Source: Effrenium voratum
Taxonomy: Eukaryota; Sar; Dinophyceae; Suessiales; Symbiodiniaceae
Assembly (NCBI GenBank): GCA_963377175.1
Contig: CAUJNA010003820.1
Coordinates: 222,001 to 286,000 of the forward strand
DNA: 64,000 nt
Direction of reading: 5' to 3'
The notes under the pieces were generated by a model. The model searched no databases. It saw only the letters and a list, made by a program, of their open reading frames with translations, and was not told the DNA's origin. A program made the translations under genes and the position numbers. Shown piece after piece: positions 46,088-59,149 of this stretch; the stretch's first letter is position 1; each line of letters begins with the position of its first letter.

Positions 46088-46534
46088 GGTTGTGGTTGTC
46101 GTCGTTGTTGTCGTTGTCGTGGTCGTGTTGGCGGTGATGGTGGTGGTATTGTTTTGTCGCGGAGTCTTCTTTAAGGGCGGCCAACAAGAAACGGCTTCTA
46201 TCTATCTGGAGGAGCCCCGCCCTGGCCAAACAACCAAAGATATTCTGCTCCTTTTGCCATGTCATGTGCCAAAACTAGGCCCCTACTACGTGGCGCCCTT
46301 TGGATATCTCCCTCAACCTGCAACCACAACGGTCCCTCGATCTTTGGACGGCTCTCTGACAATGCCATGAAGGCTTGGTTCCCCCAAGAGCACCTCACTT
46401 CAGCTCAACAAGGAGGCGGGTGATTGGGGAAAAAGCAATGTTTGACACGGACGAAACGATGGAGAAGAAGAGGACAAACAAGGTCGAAAAAACGAGAGGG
46501 GCCAATCAGACGAAAGGCAAACGGGCGAAGAGCT
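44453..46534. other. Gene-poor stretch with repeats
   Basis: 44,480-44,525 has a small minus open block (GAAGELFVEAAHCKG) behind TCCTCAG, too short to call. 45,070-45,540 is open in several frames on both strands without clear splice sites. The GTT/GTC/GTG array follows at 45,795-46,140. Confidence 0.45.
45795..46140. repeat. Trinucleotide array (GTT/GTC/GTG)n
   Basis: About 340 bp of three-base repeats in blocks: (TGT/TGC)n, TGGTTGTTG and GGTTGTTCT words, (CGT)11-12, then (TGT) over 20 copies. Open in all six frames, which produces long false proteins (poly-V, poly-C, poly-N/D). Confidence 0.95.
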
Positions 46535-46636
46535 GATAACGCCTCGCTGGGCCGCGCCTGCCCTCCATCCACAGTGCGCCCTGCTGCATCTGGCAGGCGA
46601 GGGCGTTGATCCAATAAATGGGCGAGCGAGTCTGCC
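46535..46636 (-). CDS. Exon candidate
   Basis: Follows CATTTCAG. The frame with strongest G/C third positions reads IYWINALACQMQQGALWMEG then RRGPARRYQLFAR. A second frame (ADSLAHLLDQRPRLPDAAG) is also open. The donor is not defined. Confidence 0.35.
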
Positions 46637-49600
46637 CTGAAATGGGTCACCCCAAAGTAAAAGAATCACGTACAGCAAATGGGGGGCCAGCGGAATCCTG
46701 GTTTAGGGGTCTGAAATGAAAGTGTCATGCCGCGAATTGCGGGACATGGTTGTGGATTTCTAAATGTCACTGCCTAAATTCTCTCCTAAAGGGTGCATGA
46801 CCATCACGACCAACCCGTTAAAGTGTGTTGTGACCAAGGCGCATGTGGGCGGACATGCACCCCAAAAGCCGACAGACCCCATATGAGTGTGACGCCGACA
46901 GGGACCCCTCCAAACGCTTGACAACTTGCTTTCGGTCATTTGGCATGAGCCTCAGCCGGCTGCCTGGCGAGAAAGGCAACAAGTCGGCGAGCAAATCAAA
47001 GCAGGAAGACACGGATGCGGGGATGTGACATGGGTTATCTGTTTCTCTGTGACTCCGAAGCACACATTATTTCGATGTGTCCTAAAACGGGAGGTGGACC
47101 ACAGCCGTTAAAAAAAAAAAAAAGCGCGTTGCAAGTGCCACCACAGAAAATAGAACATACTCAGGCCAGTTGGCTTGAACAAAGACGGTCTTGCCTTTAT
47201 GTCAACCAAGATATCAACGTCAGCAAAGAGAACAACACCTCGTGTTCGTTGGCCCCGTCCATTCCGATTCCGCGATTCCGCCCATAGCGTCCGTCGACTC
47301 CCGTTCTTTTCAAGCCTTGGTGCGGCTCAGGCTGTACCTGGCAAGCCCACGTCCCCGGCTGGGACAAAACGCGAGAAGCGAAAGGCACTCCCTTCGTCTC
47401 ATCGCGGTCCTTTTTTCTTTACTTTCCTGAACCAAAGCGGAAGGAGTGAAGTGTCCGTCACCTGAGGATTAACCCACTATGAGAAGAAGGTGAAGACAGG
47501 CCCTTCCTCGCGGAAGGAGTCGCTCAGTTGAGCCAAAGCAGTACTGTTTGCGGAATGGATGTCGACTGTAACTTTCCACCATCCGGTGGACTGGAGATCA
47601 AATCTGTCACATTGTGGCCACAGAACAAGGTCCGGCCACCAGTAACAACAAGTGGACTCTTGACAGCGCCGAATACACAAACCAAGAAACCCAGCGTTGA
47701 ACACTCGCAAAGTCATGAGAACAAATGGGTCCCACTGGAAATTGACAAATGAACCAAACTGAAACCAATACAATCCCAATGCCGATTATAAATAAATAAT
47801 AAAAAAGAAATATTGATTGAATAAAGAAATACAAACATAAACAAAGAAAGGAATAAATAAATGAATAAATGTATAGCAAAATGAACAAATAAATATAACG
47901 TGATTCTTTTTTAAACTAACATATCACTGGCACTTACCCAACCTGACCTTGTGTTCAACACGGACCCGAAACGGTCCCTGACTCACCCAAAGCACCTACG
48001 GGGCGACCCGAAATCGCAGCACAAGGGCACTCGATGACCTGCGCATCGAAGTCCAGCTCGGGCGTAGGCAACTGGCAAGAACTCGGAGTGGCAGCGGTCT
48101 CAAAAACCAAAAACCAAATGGCCATGGGTCAAAACCCCGTACCCCCAGTGAACATCCCAATCCCCACACAGACTCACCTACCCCAAAATGGTACCATTGG
48201 TTTTGACCCACAGCCAAATGGCTGCACCTCCAGAAAAAGAGTCATATTTTCTCGTTTTTGGTGCGTTGCACCTGTTCAATGCTGGCTGGGTGCACTAGTG
48301 ATGCGCTGTTGTTGTACTCGTTTCATACCCGGATCCATAGGTTCACCGAATCCAAGCAGTTTGCAGAGCTGAACCTCACTGAGCTGTGAATCTGCCACTT
48401 GTCAACACCTTTTCCAGGGCCCAGCAAAATCTGCACTCGGAGCGTGCTGCATTGCATTCAATTGCCGGGATGCAGAACATGTACATTTGCTCCAAACTCG
48501 TATCTTACACAGATAAATGTTGCCTCGCCGCTTAAAGCTTTTTACCATCCAACCCCCCACAGGCGACCGCCTCTATGCTGGACTGCACGCAAACCATCTC
48601 CGACTCTTCGTCTGCGCGGCCGGCGAAGGGCGTGCGGGGCGTTGGCCACCCTCCCGCAGAAATTTGGTTTGCAACAGCAGATGGTTGACACCACCCAAAA
48701 GCAGGTGGCTGCAAAACACGCGCCACTTGCCGGGGGAGGAAGAGTGTCGAATGGTCATTGGAGCTCCTGAAGTGGAATACCCCAAAGCATGGACCTCCAT
48801 CAGGATTTCTCTTCAACACTCCGTCTAGGCTACGCCCCGCAAACACGACATAGAGAACTCGCGTGACCTGGTCAGCCAGAACTCTGCAAAGCAGCGAAAC
48901 ATGCGGGTCCTTTCTGTGACAAGGTGCTTGACGCTCATCCTACCACGACTTCAGCTGGGGCTTCCAACTTGGCACGAAGCGGCCTAGCGCCAAACACCCG
49001 ACTTCCCCATAAGAGGAACGAGGCACAAGGCATAGGGCCCAAGTGTCCGCGCGTGGCGCGGCCAGGAGAACTTGGTTGCGTTTGCCCTTGAAACCCCCAA
49101 TTGTGACAGGAGGTCTTCAGAGCCACTAGTTTGATCTGACAAACTCACGTGATCAGCCAGGCGTGCGCTTGGGCCGGTTGATTGGGTAGGTTCAACCCTC
49201 TCTCTACATTGACTCGCAGAATGCGCCAATGGTACAACCCCAAACCAGCAGCTGGTCGCTCTTATCATTGAACAGGCTTCACGAGGAACACCTGCCGCAT
49301 ATTTCAAGGAACCAATCAACGCGAGTGGCCCTCGAAAACGACGCAGGTGTTGAAGGAGGATTCCAACTAAGCCTGGGCAGCTGTCAAAATAAAACAAACC
49401 CTTCTCAAGACTCGCCGACCCTGCAAGCCCCTCCCCCCTTCGCTCGAAGAAGAAAGGAAACCCGGTAGAGCCCCCCTGCCCCCACAACCCAACCACCCTC
49501 CCCCCCACATTCCCCGATTCCTCGCTCCCCAAACCACTTCCCAAACCACTTCCCCAGTGCCTTCCTCTGCCTCCGCCTGCGGAACGACGAAATCCGAGGC

Positions 49601-52600
49601 AAAGGGTTTGGCCGCAGGGAAGTCTGCAGGAAATGGCCTGCCCCCGTCAATCCACTAGGGCGTTTCTGCAGGAAATGGCCCAAAAACAACCGAAAGATGC
49701 GGTTTTCATGTGGAATGTCCCATAACCCAACCCCTTTGAACTCCGCGATTGTCTGGCGGCATTCACCTGGTAAGGCTGGAGCTTTCACTGTTCACAGATT
49801 CCCTCGGTTCGTGTGGGTTTGTCTCAAAATAGCCCCTAAAATTCGGGGTGTCTTGGTTTCCCTTCAAGTAGCAATCACCCCTATCCATCGAACATTCCCA
49901 ACGACGCCCACAGTGCAAAGCTGCGAACACCATCCCTGCGATTGATGTCCATCGATCACGGGGACAGATGTTGGCGGTGTCTTCCATTTGAGAACCCAAA
50001 TCGCCCTCAAGCTGCCGTGAATAAGGAAGGTTCCGGCCATCGATGCAGAGTCGCCGATCGCTTGAAGGGTCGTACGCCAAAAATCCCGCTCTGAGGGCCA
50101 GATTGTGTCCGCTCCCCTGCCAATGGATAAGCGCTCCCCTCGGCCCAGAATGAAAAATCAACCGCTCGCGTCCGAGAGCGATCGCGTGAGCCACACTTTG
50201 GGGCCCGGAGAAAGGAGCCAAAGCCAAGAGAAGTCCGGTGCTGGTGTCCCAACGCAAAGCCGGGAGACGATCCCAGCGAAGACTAGCAAGAACAACGAGT
50301 TCTTCGACCGACACCGACACGCCCGATCCACTCAGAGGGCTTCTTCGGGCTCCAGATGAAGCACGAAAAAGCCGGTTTCTCGAACCTGGCACGCACCATC
50401 GAGCCACAAAGGGCTGCATTGCGATAGCTCACGTTGGTTTTACCTGGGATCAATATGGAGGAACCAAAACGGTGATGAAAGTGGCACAGGTGGCAGAAGT
50501 GGCACACACGGCAGGCCATTGGATTGATAGCGATGCCGAGACAGTGACATTCACACAGTGAACTCAGACCGTGCACAATGGGCTATGTGATTGAGCTGAG
50601 ACAGTGTCCAGTTGGCTCTTCGGCCATGCGATTGACGGTGATGCTGACACAAACACACAGCTGACGTGGTTGACAGCATTGAGACCGTGATATTCAGGCG
50701 AGCGGTTGCGGAAAGAAGCACGACCCTTCGCAGTGCTTCCGAAACAGCGGGCTGAAACGGGGAGTGTTCGGCGCGAGCGTGGCTCCGCGCCGGCATTTCT
50801 TTTCGAGGGCGCAGATAGAGGGCGGGTTGTGAAGGGCTGGGGAAAGGGTAAGGTGGGCTTCATCAAAACTGCCAGATTCTAAACTGCCATGCTGTGGCTC
50901 AAAAAACCGGTACCAAAATGGAACCCTGGCAAGTGGAAACATGGAAACCTGCGTAACAGCCACACCCATGCAGGGGGCGTCGAACTTCAAAGCCCACCCC
51001 TTGGCTTTCCGCCCTCTCAGCCCCTGCTTCACCCGTGGCAGTGTAGGTGACTCACAGCATGCCTGCCTTTTGCCACAAGCAACAATCCAGTACGGCAAAA
51101 ACAAGGATTGTCTTGCTGCACAAATGCAATTTGGACTTCAAGTGAACAAGTGCAAGGCATCAAACATAGTTGGACAACACAAGGCCCACATTGACCGCAT
51201 TACCGGTTGATGTTCGGGAAACTTCCCCAGTGGCTTCAAAAAAAAAAACGACCGACACCTGGCAACGCGCGACGCGTCGCCAGAACCCGCGCGGCATCGA
51301 CACCGCAGGTCACGTGCGCGACTTTTTTGGGGGGGAAGAGAGGACTCCAAAAAGGAAGCCATCTACTTCGGTCAGTCTCTTCGAGCTGCCCCGGAGCTTC
51401 CGGCAAGAAAGAAATCCGGTATATTTTTTCGGTCCATCGCAGACCCCGAACTCGGACTTGTAAGCTTCAGGCTTTCTAGTCCTTCTTTGCCAAGAACTGT
51501 CAAACACCCTCAGAAGAGTGCCAGCTGTTTTGAGAGGAAGACGGGATGGTTGGCAAAATCAGGGAAGCATTGAGCGCTACTAAGGCGGTTGCCGCCCCTA
51601 TTCCTCAATGGCTTCCCCGCCTCCTCCATGCAATGGCTTCAGCCCATGGGGACCGCAATGGCGAGAAGGACCCAAGGGTGTCCCGAAATCCCGGTGGGTT
51701 TCGTTTGTGACCACTGGAAAATGGCATTTAAGCCAAAGATCCCCACAAAAAGATGTCGAGAGAACAACTCTAAGATGCTCGAAGTGGAACACCGGCGACC
51801 AGGAAACCATGCGTTTTGTCTGTTTGTTTGCCCGCGTGCAATGTCTCCGAACGTGTGCTAAGGAGAAGACCGCCCAGCGCGGCATACGGTTGATTCCCAT
51901 ATAGCGGGCAGAGAACGAGGGAATAAGCATACGGTGCCATGTGCTTTGTGTCCTGGCAAGTTTTGTGAGAATCTTTTGGGCCTGAGCTGACGTGGCACAT
52001 CTTGTCAGAATCCTCCTGCAACCCTAGGGCCCCTCTTTCACGCTTGCGCCTTCCTTTCTCCCGGACAGTGCCGTGCATGTCAGTTTGCAAGCGTCCATGT
52101 GGCTGGCTCCATACGGCTGCGGATATGACGTCGCCCAACAAAACAAGATCCTCCCACACACGGTCGATGGAACCTGACTGGAGGCTCCAGGTCCTCTGCA
52201 AGCTGAAACGAACCCTCGGATTGGAGCACAACGCTGTGTCAAAAGCTACGTAGCCTACAGTAGGGGGAAAAAACGAATTGCTCTTGCTAAAGAGTTAGCC
52301 CTACAAAGTCCGCTGAGCAAATCAAGAAGACCCCTATTTCCACTACCTGGGTTCATGTCGATTTTTAGTACGGCCTATACTATGGCAAACCCCCTTTTGC
52401 TTGGTATTTCAAGGGAAACCAAGAGGACACCTGCCATTCTTGGGACCCCTATTTTGAGAGAACTCCCAATATCACCCTGATTGAGCTTCCTGAGTGCGGT
52501 AACACAGCAAGGGGGACATAAGAGCCCCTGAGAGTCCCTGATAATTCTCCCTCAGCGCCTGTTGAGCCCAGTCACGCAAAAGAGTGGCCTTAAAGGCTGG

Positions 52601-53910
52601 GCAACCCTCTGGGAGATGGTTTCCAGTACCCCCAAACCACAAATCCCAAGGGTAAATTGGAGTGTATGCCCTTTGTATAGTGGCTGTAAAGTGGCTGTAT
52701 ATCCCATACATCCCTGGGGGTAGCGGTTTGGGGGTAGTGGCAAACCATCTTAGATTGAATCACCAAAAAATCCAGAATTGCTACGATGCTTGGCCAGCTT
52801 GCTGCGTCTTGGGATGCCCCTAGAGTGTTTCCACGCAAAGGGAGGCCACTAAAAAACGTGACAAAGGGAGGATCCACCCTGAGCCATCCATTCAGACCGC
52901 TCCGCCCGTTCCTTCCGCTTTCCGCTTTCCGCTTTCACCCGAAGAACTGGCGCGGGTTCCGCGCCGAAAACGGGCGCCGAAGACGCGGCGAAGGGAAGGG
53001 ATTCCTTTGGGACCCCGCAACCCTGAAACCTCCAGCTCGGCCACCCGAAAAAAGCCGAGGGACGGCAACAACAGCCGGAAAACCCATACCACGCGGACAT
53101 GCGAACTTCTCGCAACATGGCGGTGTGGACATGGCACCACATGGCTTTTCGTCCGTTGCCCCTGCGAAAATTAGATAAATAAATGAAAAATAAAAGAAAC
53201 TCGCGGTGCAAACTTCAACCCGGCTGTGACACCACCGCCCTCGGCATCTCACGTGCCACATCTGGCGCTCAGTTGAAGAAGTTCCGTGCCCGCGAGGTGC
53301 CGACGTACCTCAAGTTAAAGTTACAAGGGTCAATTGGTTCAGGTCAGGTTTTGGGGTAACCACACATGGGCAAAATGGGACGCTTGAAACCTGTGTCCAG
53401 TTGGGCCCAACCTGACTTCCCAGAGATTCCTCAACCCGTTGAACAACCTTTGATTCCTTACTGGCCCCGGCTCAATGCGAGGCACCCCCATGCGCATCTA
53501 AACTAAATCTGGCTTGGGCAACCCTGCCAAAACGGTGACCTTTGCTTTACTTTACGCAAGGGGGGGGGGGGGTTCTTTGTTGGACCCTAAGTTACCAAGC
53601 TGCACAGCAATCCCAAAGTGCTCGAGAAGCCCCCCCGGGCCAGAAGCCCCACGCCGCACAGCATTGCAAAAGAGACCCTGCCTCCCCGTTAGAATGGCAT
53701 GGGGCACCGGAAGGATAAGTGAAATTGAACAATTCCTCTCATCAACAGACCCTCTATTCAGGCATTATGTTGGAGAGTGCAAGGAAGCCATAACTCAAAG
53801 GCAGAAATCCCCAAAAGACCTCTGGCGTTGCCATTTGAGTTTCCTTGAAGATCCAACTTTGTTAAACCCCTACAGACTCGAGGCTTCGGTTCACCGGTTC
53901 ACCGGTTCAC
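46637..53910. other. 7 kb with no firm gene
   Basis: Contains an AT-rich patch (47,760-47,900), R1 copies at 49,800-49,880 and 52,383-52,475, short exon-like blocks at 48,570-48,660 and 52,900-53,040 (minus), and one 218-residue minus frame at 49763-50419 whose C-terminal third is R1 repeat. None has a coherent splice context. Confidence 0.45.
52383..52475 (+). repeat. Dispersed repeat R1 copy
   Basis: CCCCTTTTGCTTGGTATTTC, AAGGGAAACCAAGAGGACAC, CATTCTTGGGACCCCTATTT and TGAGAGA: one of the clearest R1 copies. Confidence 0.65.
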
Positions 53911-55900
53911 GCGCAGCTTGGGACCCCCGCTTGTCCCGCTCCTCGAGGATGCTGTTCACGGGGGTCAGGACCTATGTGACATGGAAGATCCCAGGAAATG
54001 CTCCCTTGACGGAAGCGATCCAAGTGAGAGGAAAGGCGAATGCTATGCGGAATGCTCAGCTCACCCGCTTCTGCATCCCGTTGTTTCAAGGTGCCGGGGA
54101 AGTCCCAAGGAGCCTTTCCACGCCCCAGTTCGGACCACAGGCTCCCAAAAAACCCACCTGGCGGAAAACTGAGAAGACGAGCATACCCGAGGCAGGGCTG
54201 GACAAAAACAAATCAGTAAGACTGCATGCAAGGATCCCTAAAGCCTCCCACCAGAAGGAGAGTCCCTTTGAATTGGCTGACGAAGGGTGATGTTCCATCA
54301 AAAAAAGGGGGATAAAGGGAATGCTCTTATAAGATCTCGCTATCGGGTGGCAATCCCAGCTCAAAACAAGCTTCCCCTCATGGTTGGCGTCCTTGTGGTT
54401 TCGCTCAAAAGCGATTCCAAACTGTCAAAGTGGGTTCTGATCTTTTGACGCAGCGTCAAATAGCGAACCCCCTTTCTGTTCAACGTGCTGGATACCCCAA
54501 CTCTGGATCTTACCCGTTGTTGCACTCTTCTAGCACTCGTGTTGCGCTCTCCAAAAGCAAATCCGCAGGTGCATCCAAAACAACTCCCTTTTCCCGAACC
54601 CCGCCCCCCAACCGTCGGCTACCCGCATCCTTGGGCCCCGGCATAGAAGTCGCACTCGCCGTTGGCGTCCTGCAGAAAACCAAATCGGGGAAAGCTCAAG
54701 ATGAAAACTTGCAAGAAAAAAAAGGAAATGCAAAAAGGCTAAATTGGGGCCCACTAGCCACCTGCAAACACTGAAAAACAATCACACAGAGCGGGGGTTG
54801 AAGGGAGATTGCAAAGAAAAGGAAGCCCAGTTTGGGAAAAACGCATTTGGAGACAAGCCCGTGCGTGCGGAGGTAGCGTCACAGACAGGCTCTATCTCTC
54901 TTGTGGAGGGCAGTATAACGCGCAGCGCTCGGCTTGTTATTTGCACTGACCCAAATGATCTCCAAAAGCAGAGATGAGGCACCCCAGTTGTTTCAAGGCA
55001 CAGTTGGGGAATGGTGTCAGGTGAGGTTCCATGAACAAAAACGATTCCTCATTGTTATGTTCACATGTGGAAGAGTCACATCCTGAAATCCCTTGTCTGT
55101 GAACGCAACAAGCGAACAGGCTCCGAGGTCAATGTCAAGAAGAGAACTGCGACAACTTGCCATGATTCCACCTTTGTGTCAGCACCATGGAACTTGCTTG
55201 ACTCAGTTTGCATGTTAGCAAAAGTTCTCATTTCTGCTCCCCTGGATGTAACAGCAAAACAGCATAGAACCCCACAAAAACCATATCCTCGAGAATCCGG
55301 AGATTTAATACAGAACCAGAACCCGGAAAGTTGATGCATTCGCATTTATTCTGGGGTGTAAAGTCGAAATGTGGGCTTGCTTTCATTGAGCAAACCTTTG
55401 TTGTGAGAACCACATCGTGGCAACGCTTTCTCTGGGCGAATGAAGCATCTCGAGACCTTCTGGCGCAGCCGAAACGAATCCCTGCTGCATTACAAACACT
55501 CCGTTGCAACTCCTTTCAGCCGACCAGGCCGAAAGAAGGGCTGGCCCCACAAATGGTCGGGCACCATCTTGACGGGCACATCCCAAGCGTCCCTTGAAAC
55601 ATATCAGGCCACCACGGCCCCGCAAATGGCGGAAAATCTCCGCCTTTTCCATCCCCCCACTTAGCTTTCCTTTCACCCAATTGTTCTTTCTCCGCCACAC
55701 TCGCAACTTCGACCAGCTCGTGCCTCCCACTGGAGGGCGATCATGTTCTTGGAGGAATAGATCACGTCTACGTCCACCACCTGGTGGAAACCGCCCGGGC
55801 ACGCACGGTCTAAACCCAGAGGTTGGTGTTGAGGAAAGGAGCTGACTTCACCAGCAGCATGAAGACTGCGGATGGTCTTCTGGGGAGCTCGGCTTGCCGC
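53911..55900 (-). CDS. Gene P: partial gene with fibronectin-III-like segment
   Basis: Exons in order: about 55852-55900, 55724-55780, 54643-54669, 53911-53971. All junctions keep phase 0. The joined text reads PSAVFMLL, VVDVDVIYSSKNMIALQWE, DANGECDFY and VLTPVNSILEERDKRGSQAA. The spacing of the hydrophobic strand, S-x-x-x-IAL-x-WE and the later D-FY-VL fits strands A-C of a fibronectin type III domain, an extracellular or adhesion-type beta-sandwich. Only part of the domain is seen, and 5-prime and 3-prime exons are missing. Donors are GT, GC, GC, GT. The exons are likely; the domain name is an inference from a short stretch. Confidence 0.45.
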
Positions 55901-57529
55901 ACAAAATCGCGTCCAGCCGCAATTGTGTTTCCAGCCCACCCAATTTGTCCACCCTCAAACCTATTTCTTTTGACCTCCAATTTACCTTGTGGCCTACCTT
56001 GTGACCTCCCAAAAAAGGCGGGCTGGGGTCCACCCAAACACGCTGCCCCCCTCCCGTTCTCGGCGAGGCGCCATCTTGTCCTTGCCGCCCCGTGGCTCGA
56101 TGTCTTTGCCTGGCCACGAACGCGGGGGAGCCACCTGGGGCAGGGCCCACTGGCGAGCAAAACCCGGTTTGGAAAGAAAGCCCGTTTCCGGACGCCCAAA
56201 ATTTCGGCGATGTTTGGAACACGGCGGCTTCTTCGCCTCGAATCCCCGACGAGATGGCCAGCCAAAAGAGCACACCGTGAGCTTGAGAAATGGGCTGTCC
56301 TCCTTGAAGTACCTGCTGGATTCCACGCAAACCCAAGGATAACCCTTTTGGGGTTGGTTCCGACCCCAAGTTTTTCCAGGCTGCCCAATCACATCCAGAA
56401 CCCAGGTCGCAAAAAGACCCTTCTATCCTCTCTTGTGCGCCATGCTGCACCTTGGAACAACTCAACACACCCTCCTCTGCCACCCAGCCTTCGTCCGTCT
56501 TCATCTCGGTGAAGACAATCTTCAACCTCGAAGTGCGTTCCGAAGGCACGGTCGGCGCGTGCTCTAGCACTGCAGGGTTCCCTGTGTTCCAATTTAGGCA
56601 TCACCTTTGTTTCCAAAACAAAGGAAACGTGGTGCAAGTCATCTTTTAAAAGGTGATGAAAGCACCCAAAGTGGAAGCCATGAGGCTAAGCGTTAAAGTT
56701 GTACCTCGGGGTTCGCAAAGCCCTCCAACTGCAACGCGCAAACAAGCAACGTCAATCGAAGATCTCGCCACCGCAGGCTGGAGGCCAGGAAAACCCACGA
56801 AAAACGAAGACGGCAATCCCTTGTCTATGCTTGGTAAGCCCCCCCAAAGAAACAAGCGAAGATCTCGCACAAACAGATTGCAGAAACCCTTGGCACTTGA
56901 CAAACTCCTCGCAAAGAATTGGCCGTGCGTGCCATCATTCTTCGAAGCAGACTCACTTTCGCAGACCTATCGAGTCAGCTTAGTGCCAACCAACACTTGC
57001 CCGGCCTCGGCAAAAGCAACCCCAACCCCGCCCAAAAGAACCCCATTTCTCTGGACCCCAGGCCGCAAGGCTGGGGCACCCAAGCCGGTTCGTGCCAGAG
57101 GCCGCATAGGTGCCCTTGAGGCCTCACGGGTCAAGGGACTGGCTGATACACACCCCCGACTTCCTGACAAGGGATGCCTTTGTTTTTCAGAGAAATGGGT
57201 GAGGCTCCAAAATTCAAGAGCTGGGGTTACGCCAGGTTTGGACTTTGAGCTGTAGCTCTACCCAGAAGGGTTTTGCGCACTGCTCACGAGACTGAAACAA
57301 AGCTATTGGGGGTGTCCAAAACGGGAAACCCACTTGGACTTTTTCAAGCGAAAACAATCGGAAACCACCTGGAAGGGTCCCCAGAGATGGGAAACATCGA
57401 GAAAGGAACCAAAACTGTTGGAGGCCGGGCTCCATGATCAATCTGCCCAAAAGTGGGCATAGGGGCCGCCTGCAGAAAAATTCGTCTTCAAGCCCGTTCT
57501 GAAGGCTTGCCAGCGAGTGGATCTATCCA
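55901..57529. other. Open but unassigned region
   Basis: 55.9-56.5 kb is GC-rich and open in most frames on both strands. No frame has clear splice borders. At 56,920-57,000 a plus frame reads AVRAIILRSRLTFADLSSQL, coding-like but unplaced. 57,290-57,400 is R1-like. Confidence 0.35.
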
Positions 57530-57530
57530 G

Positions 57531-57716
57531 GTGACAGCACAATCGACATTCTCGAGCAAGGCACTCCGATACTCATTGGACAAATGAGGAATATCAATAT
57601 TTCAAACGTCGGAAATCTATTCAGGAATCCATCGAGATCTCTTGCGGAGATGGAGCCCAGAGATGATGCTTGTCTTTTGCAGCGTCCAGCCGGGAAACTA
57701 GAAACCAAGCGTTGAT
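57531..57716 (+). pseudogene. Possible retroelement polyprotein remnant
   Basis: The plus frame reads STIDILEQGTPILIGQMRNI then NISNVGNLFRNPSRSLAEME and ends at a stop. The pattern D-I-L-E-Q-G-x-P-I-L followed by Q-M-x-N resembles a segment common in protease regions of Copia-type polyproteins in dinoflagellate genomes. No reverse transcriptase, integrase or LTR is visible, so at most this is a fragment. Confidence 0.35.
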
Positions 57717-57774
57717 GGCTTGTTCGAGCATAGGATTTTGAGCTATGGGGCTTATCAACCGCTTGCATGATGAG

Positions 57775-57802
57775 AGTGTGTGTGTGTGTGTGAGTGTGTG
57801 AG
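57775..57802. repeat. (TG)n microsatellite
   Basis: GTGTGTGTGTGTGTG followed by AGTGTGTGAG. Confidence 0.85.
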
Positions 57803-57819
57803 TACGGAGACATCCTTCA

Positions 57820-58090
57820 TGGTTGGTACGTCCTTTGGCTCACCATTGGCAACACATGTTCTGCTTGGAATAGATCTCAGAGACTCACTGTTCTGATCTG
57901 CCAGCGTACAGCTTAAGCTGAGGACATTGATCTTCTGTTCAGGCACCATGCAAGCCCTATAAGGCCTGCCACCTGAAACAAACGTCTTGGCATCAAGACA
58001 ATGGCAACGCCAAAGCAACACTGCCACCAGTCTGTCCATAGAATCTCGCGGAAGCCTATAGACCGGCAAGCCCAGCCGGCAAAAGGCGCT
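57820..58090 (-). CDS. Weak coding-like frame
   Basis: The minus frame reads RLVAVLLWRCHCLDAKTFVS and RACMVPEQKINVLSLSCTLA without stop over about 115 codons. Third positions are not strongly G/C. No splice borders. Could be chance. Confidence 0.25.
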
Positions 58091-59149
58091 CCGTGATATC
58101 AAGATGGTTCATGCCCATCCACATGACTGCTTTACATGACTTTGAAAGGGATTCCCATTTGGCCGCTTACAGAAAGGGCCTACATCCAAATCTTCCGCAG
58201 ACATGGTCCAAAGCAGAAAGCACAAGCAGCCCCCCCGCGATGGCTGCCCATCTGGGGCCAAGGACTGTTGGACTGGTTGGGGAAGGGCCCGACCTTGCCT
58301 CAGCGAGAATCCCACCTGTCAGTTGGAGGGCGCGTTCCTTGGCACTCAAACAGGGGAGAGAAACCACGGGTTTAGGGCCCCCCTGCGTTTGTGCGCCGGT
58401 ACACCGTATGGGTTCACACAGTTTGTCTGAGTCATATGAACACTTGACCCATGTTGAACCAAAGCAGCTTGTGACACCGGGTCATAATTCGTCTGGTCAG
58501 GTCCAATGTCGTGATACGATAGAGGGGGGCCCGCCTGGGGGCCAGGGAAAAGAAGAGATCCAGGGTTCAAAGAGAAATGGGCCCCTGATCATCTGATCCA
58601 AGCCACCAGCCAAGGGCATCCCTTCAGCCTAACAATTTGCTGCCGCTTTGCTGTCCACCCAAATCACTTCGAGCGATCCAGTTTGCCTGCGCCATTGCAA
58701 TCAATCTACATAGGCAAAATCTGGAGAGGCAAAGGTTCTTCCACCTTCTTGGCGTTTGGGTTGAAAGGGCCACAAGTGTCTCTCCCTCATCTGGGGCTCC
58801 GGCGCACGATCTCAATCGCCTCTACCTTGCGCCCTGGCAGAACGCAGACTGGGCGGGAAGCAAAAGCGGGAAGCGGTACGGGCGCATTGTGACCTTAGGG
58901 TTTTTTTCAAGGTTTTAATCTGCTTGACAGGTCTCAAGCAGATCGATATGGCTTCAGCGAGCCTAAGTTGCAACGGCTTTGTTTGAACGCCATGTCCCCC
59001 GACCCCTGGGCTCGCGTCCGATCCAGAAGGGTCAATGGCTCAATGGGCGTGTCTCAAGATTGGAATTCACAGACAAGATGGGCCTCTATCTGATTTCAAC
59101 ATGTGACTCGTTTCCTCTTTGTCGGGTTTTGTGCAGTTCTCGCCTTGAG

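Noticed and set aside
45762..46370. Poly-valine, poly-cysteine and poly-asparagine frames
   Set aside because: Pure translation of a trinucleotide repeat.
47520..47550. Possible dinoflagellate spliced-leader relict (TTGAGCCAAA)
   Set aside because: Only ten consecutive bases agree with the reverse complement of the leader and the rest does not.
49763..50419. 218-codon minus-strand frame
   Set aside because: The last third is R1 repeat and no splice or start context was found. The middle part could still be an exon, but I cannot support it.
53514..54290. 258-codon plus-strand frame
   Set aside because: It is antisense to the minus exon 53911-53971, which has better splice borders and phase, and it starts in a G-run region. 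No domain seen.
55823..56570. Long overlapping frames on both strands
   Set aside because: Most frames are open because of composition; only the short exon near 55852-55900 has a supported border.
56653..57255. 200-codon plus-strand frame
   Set aside because: A different plus frame in its middle looks more coding, and no start, splice or domain supports the long frame.
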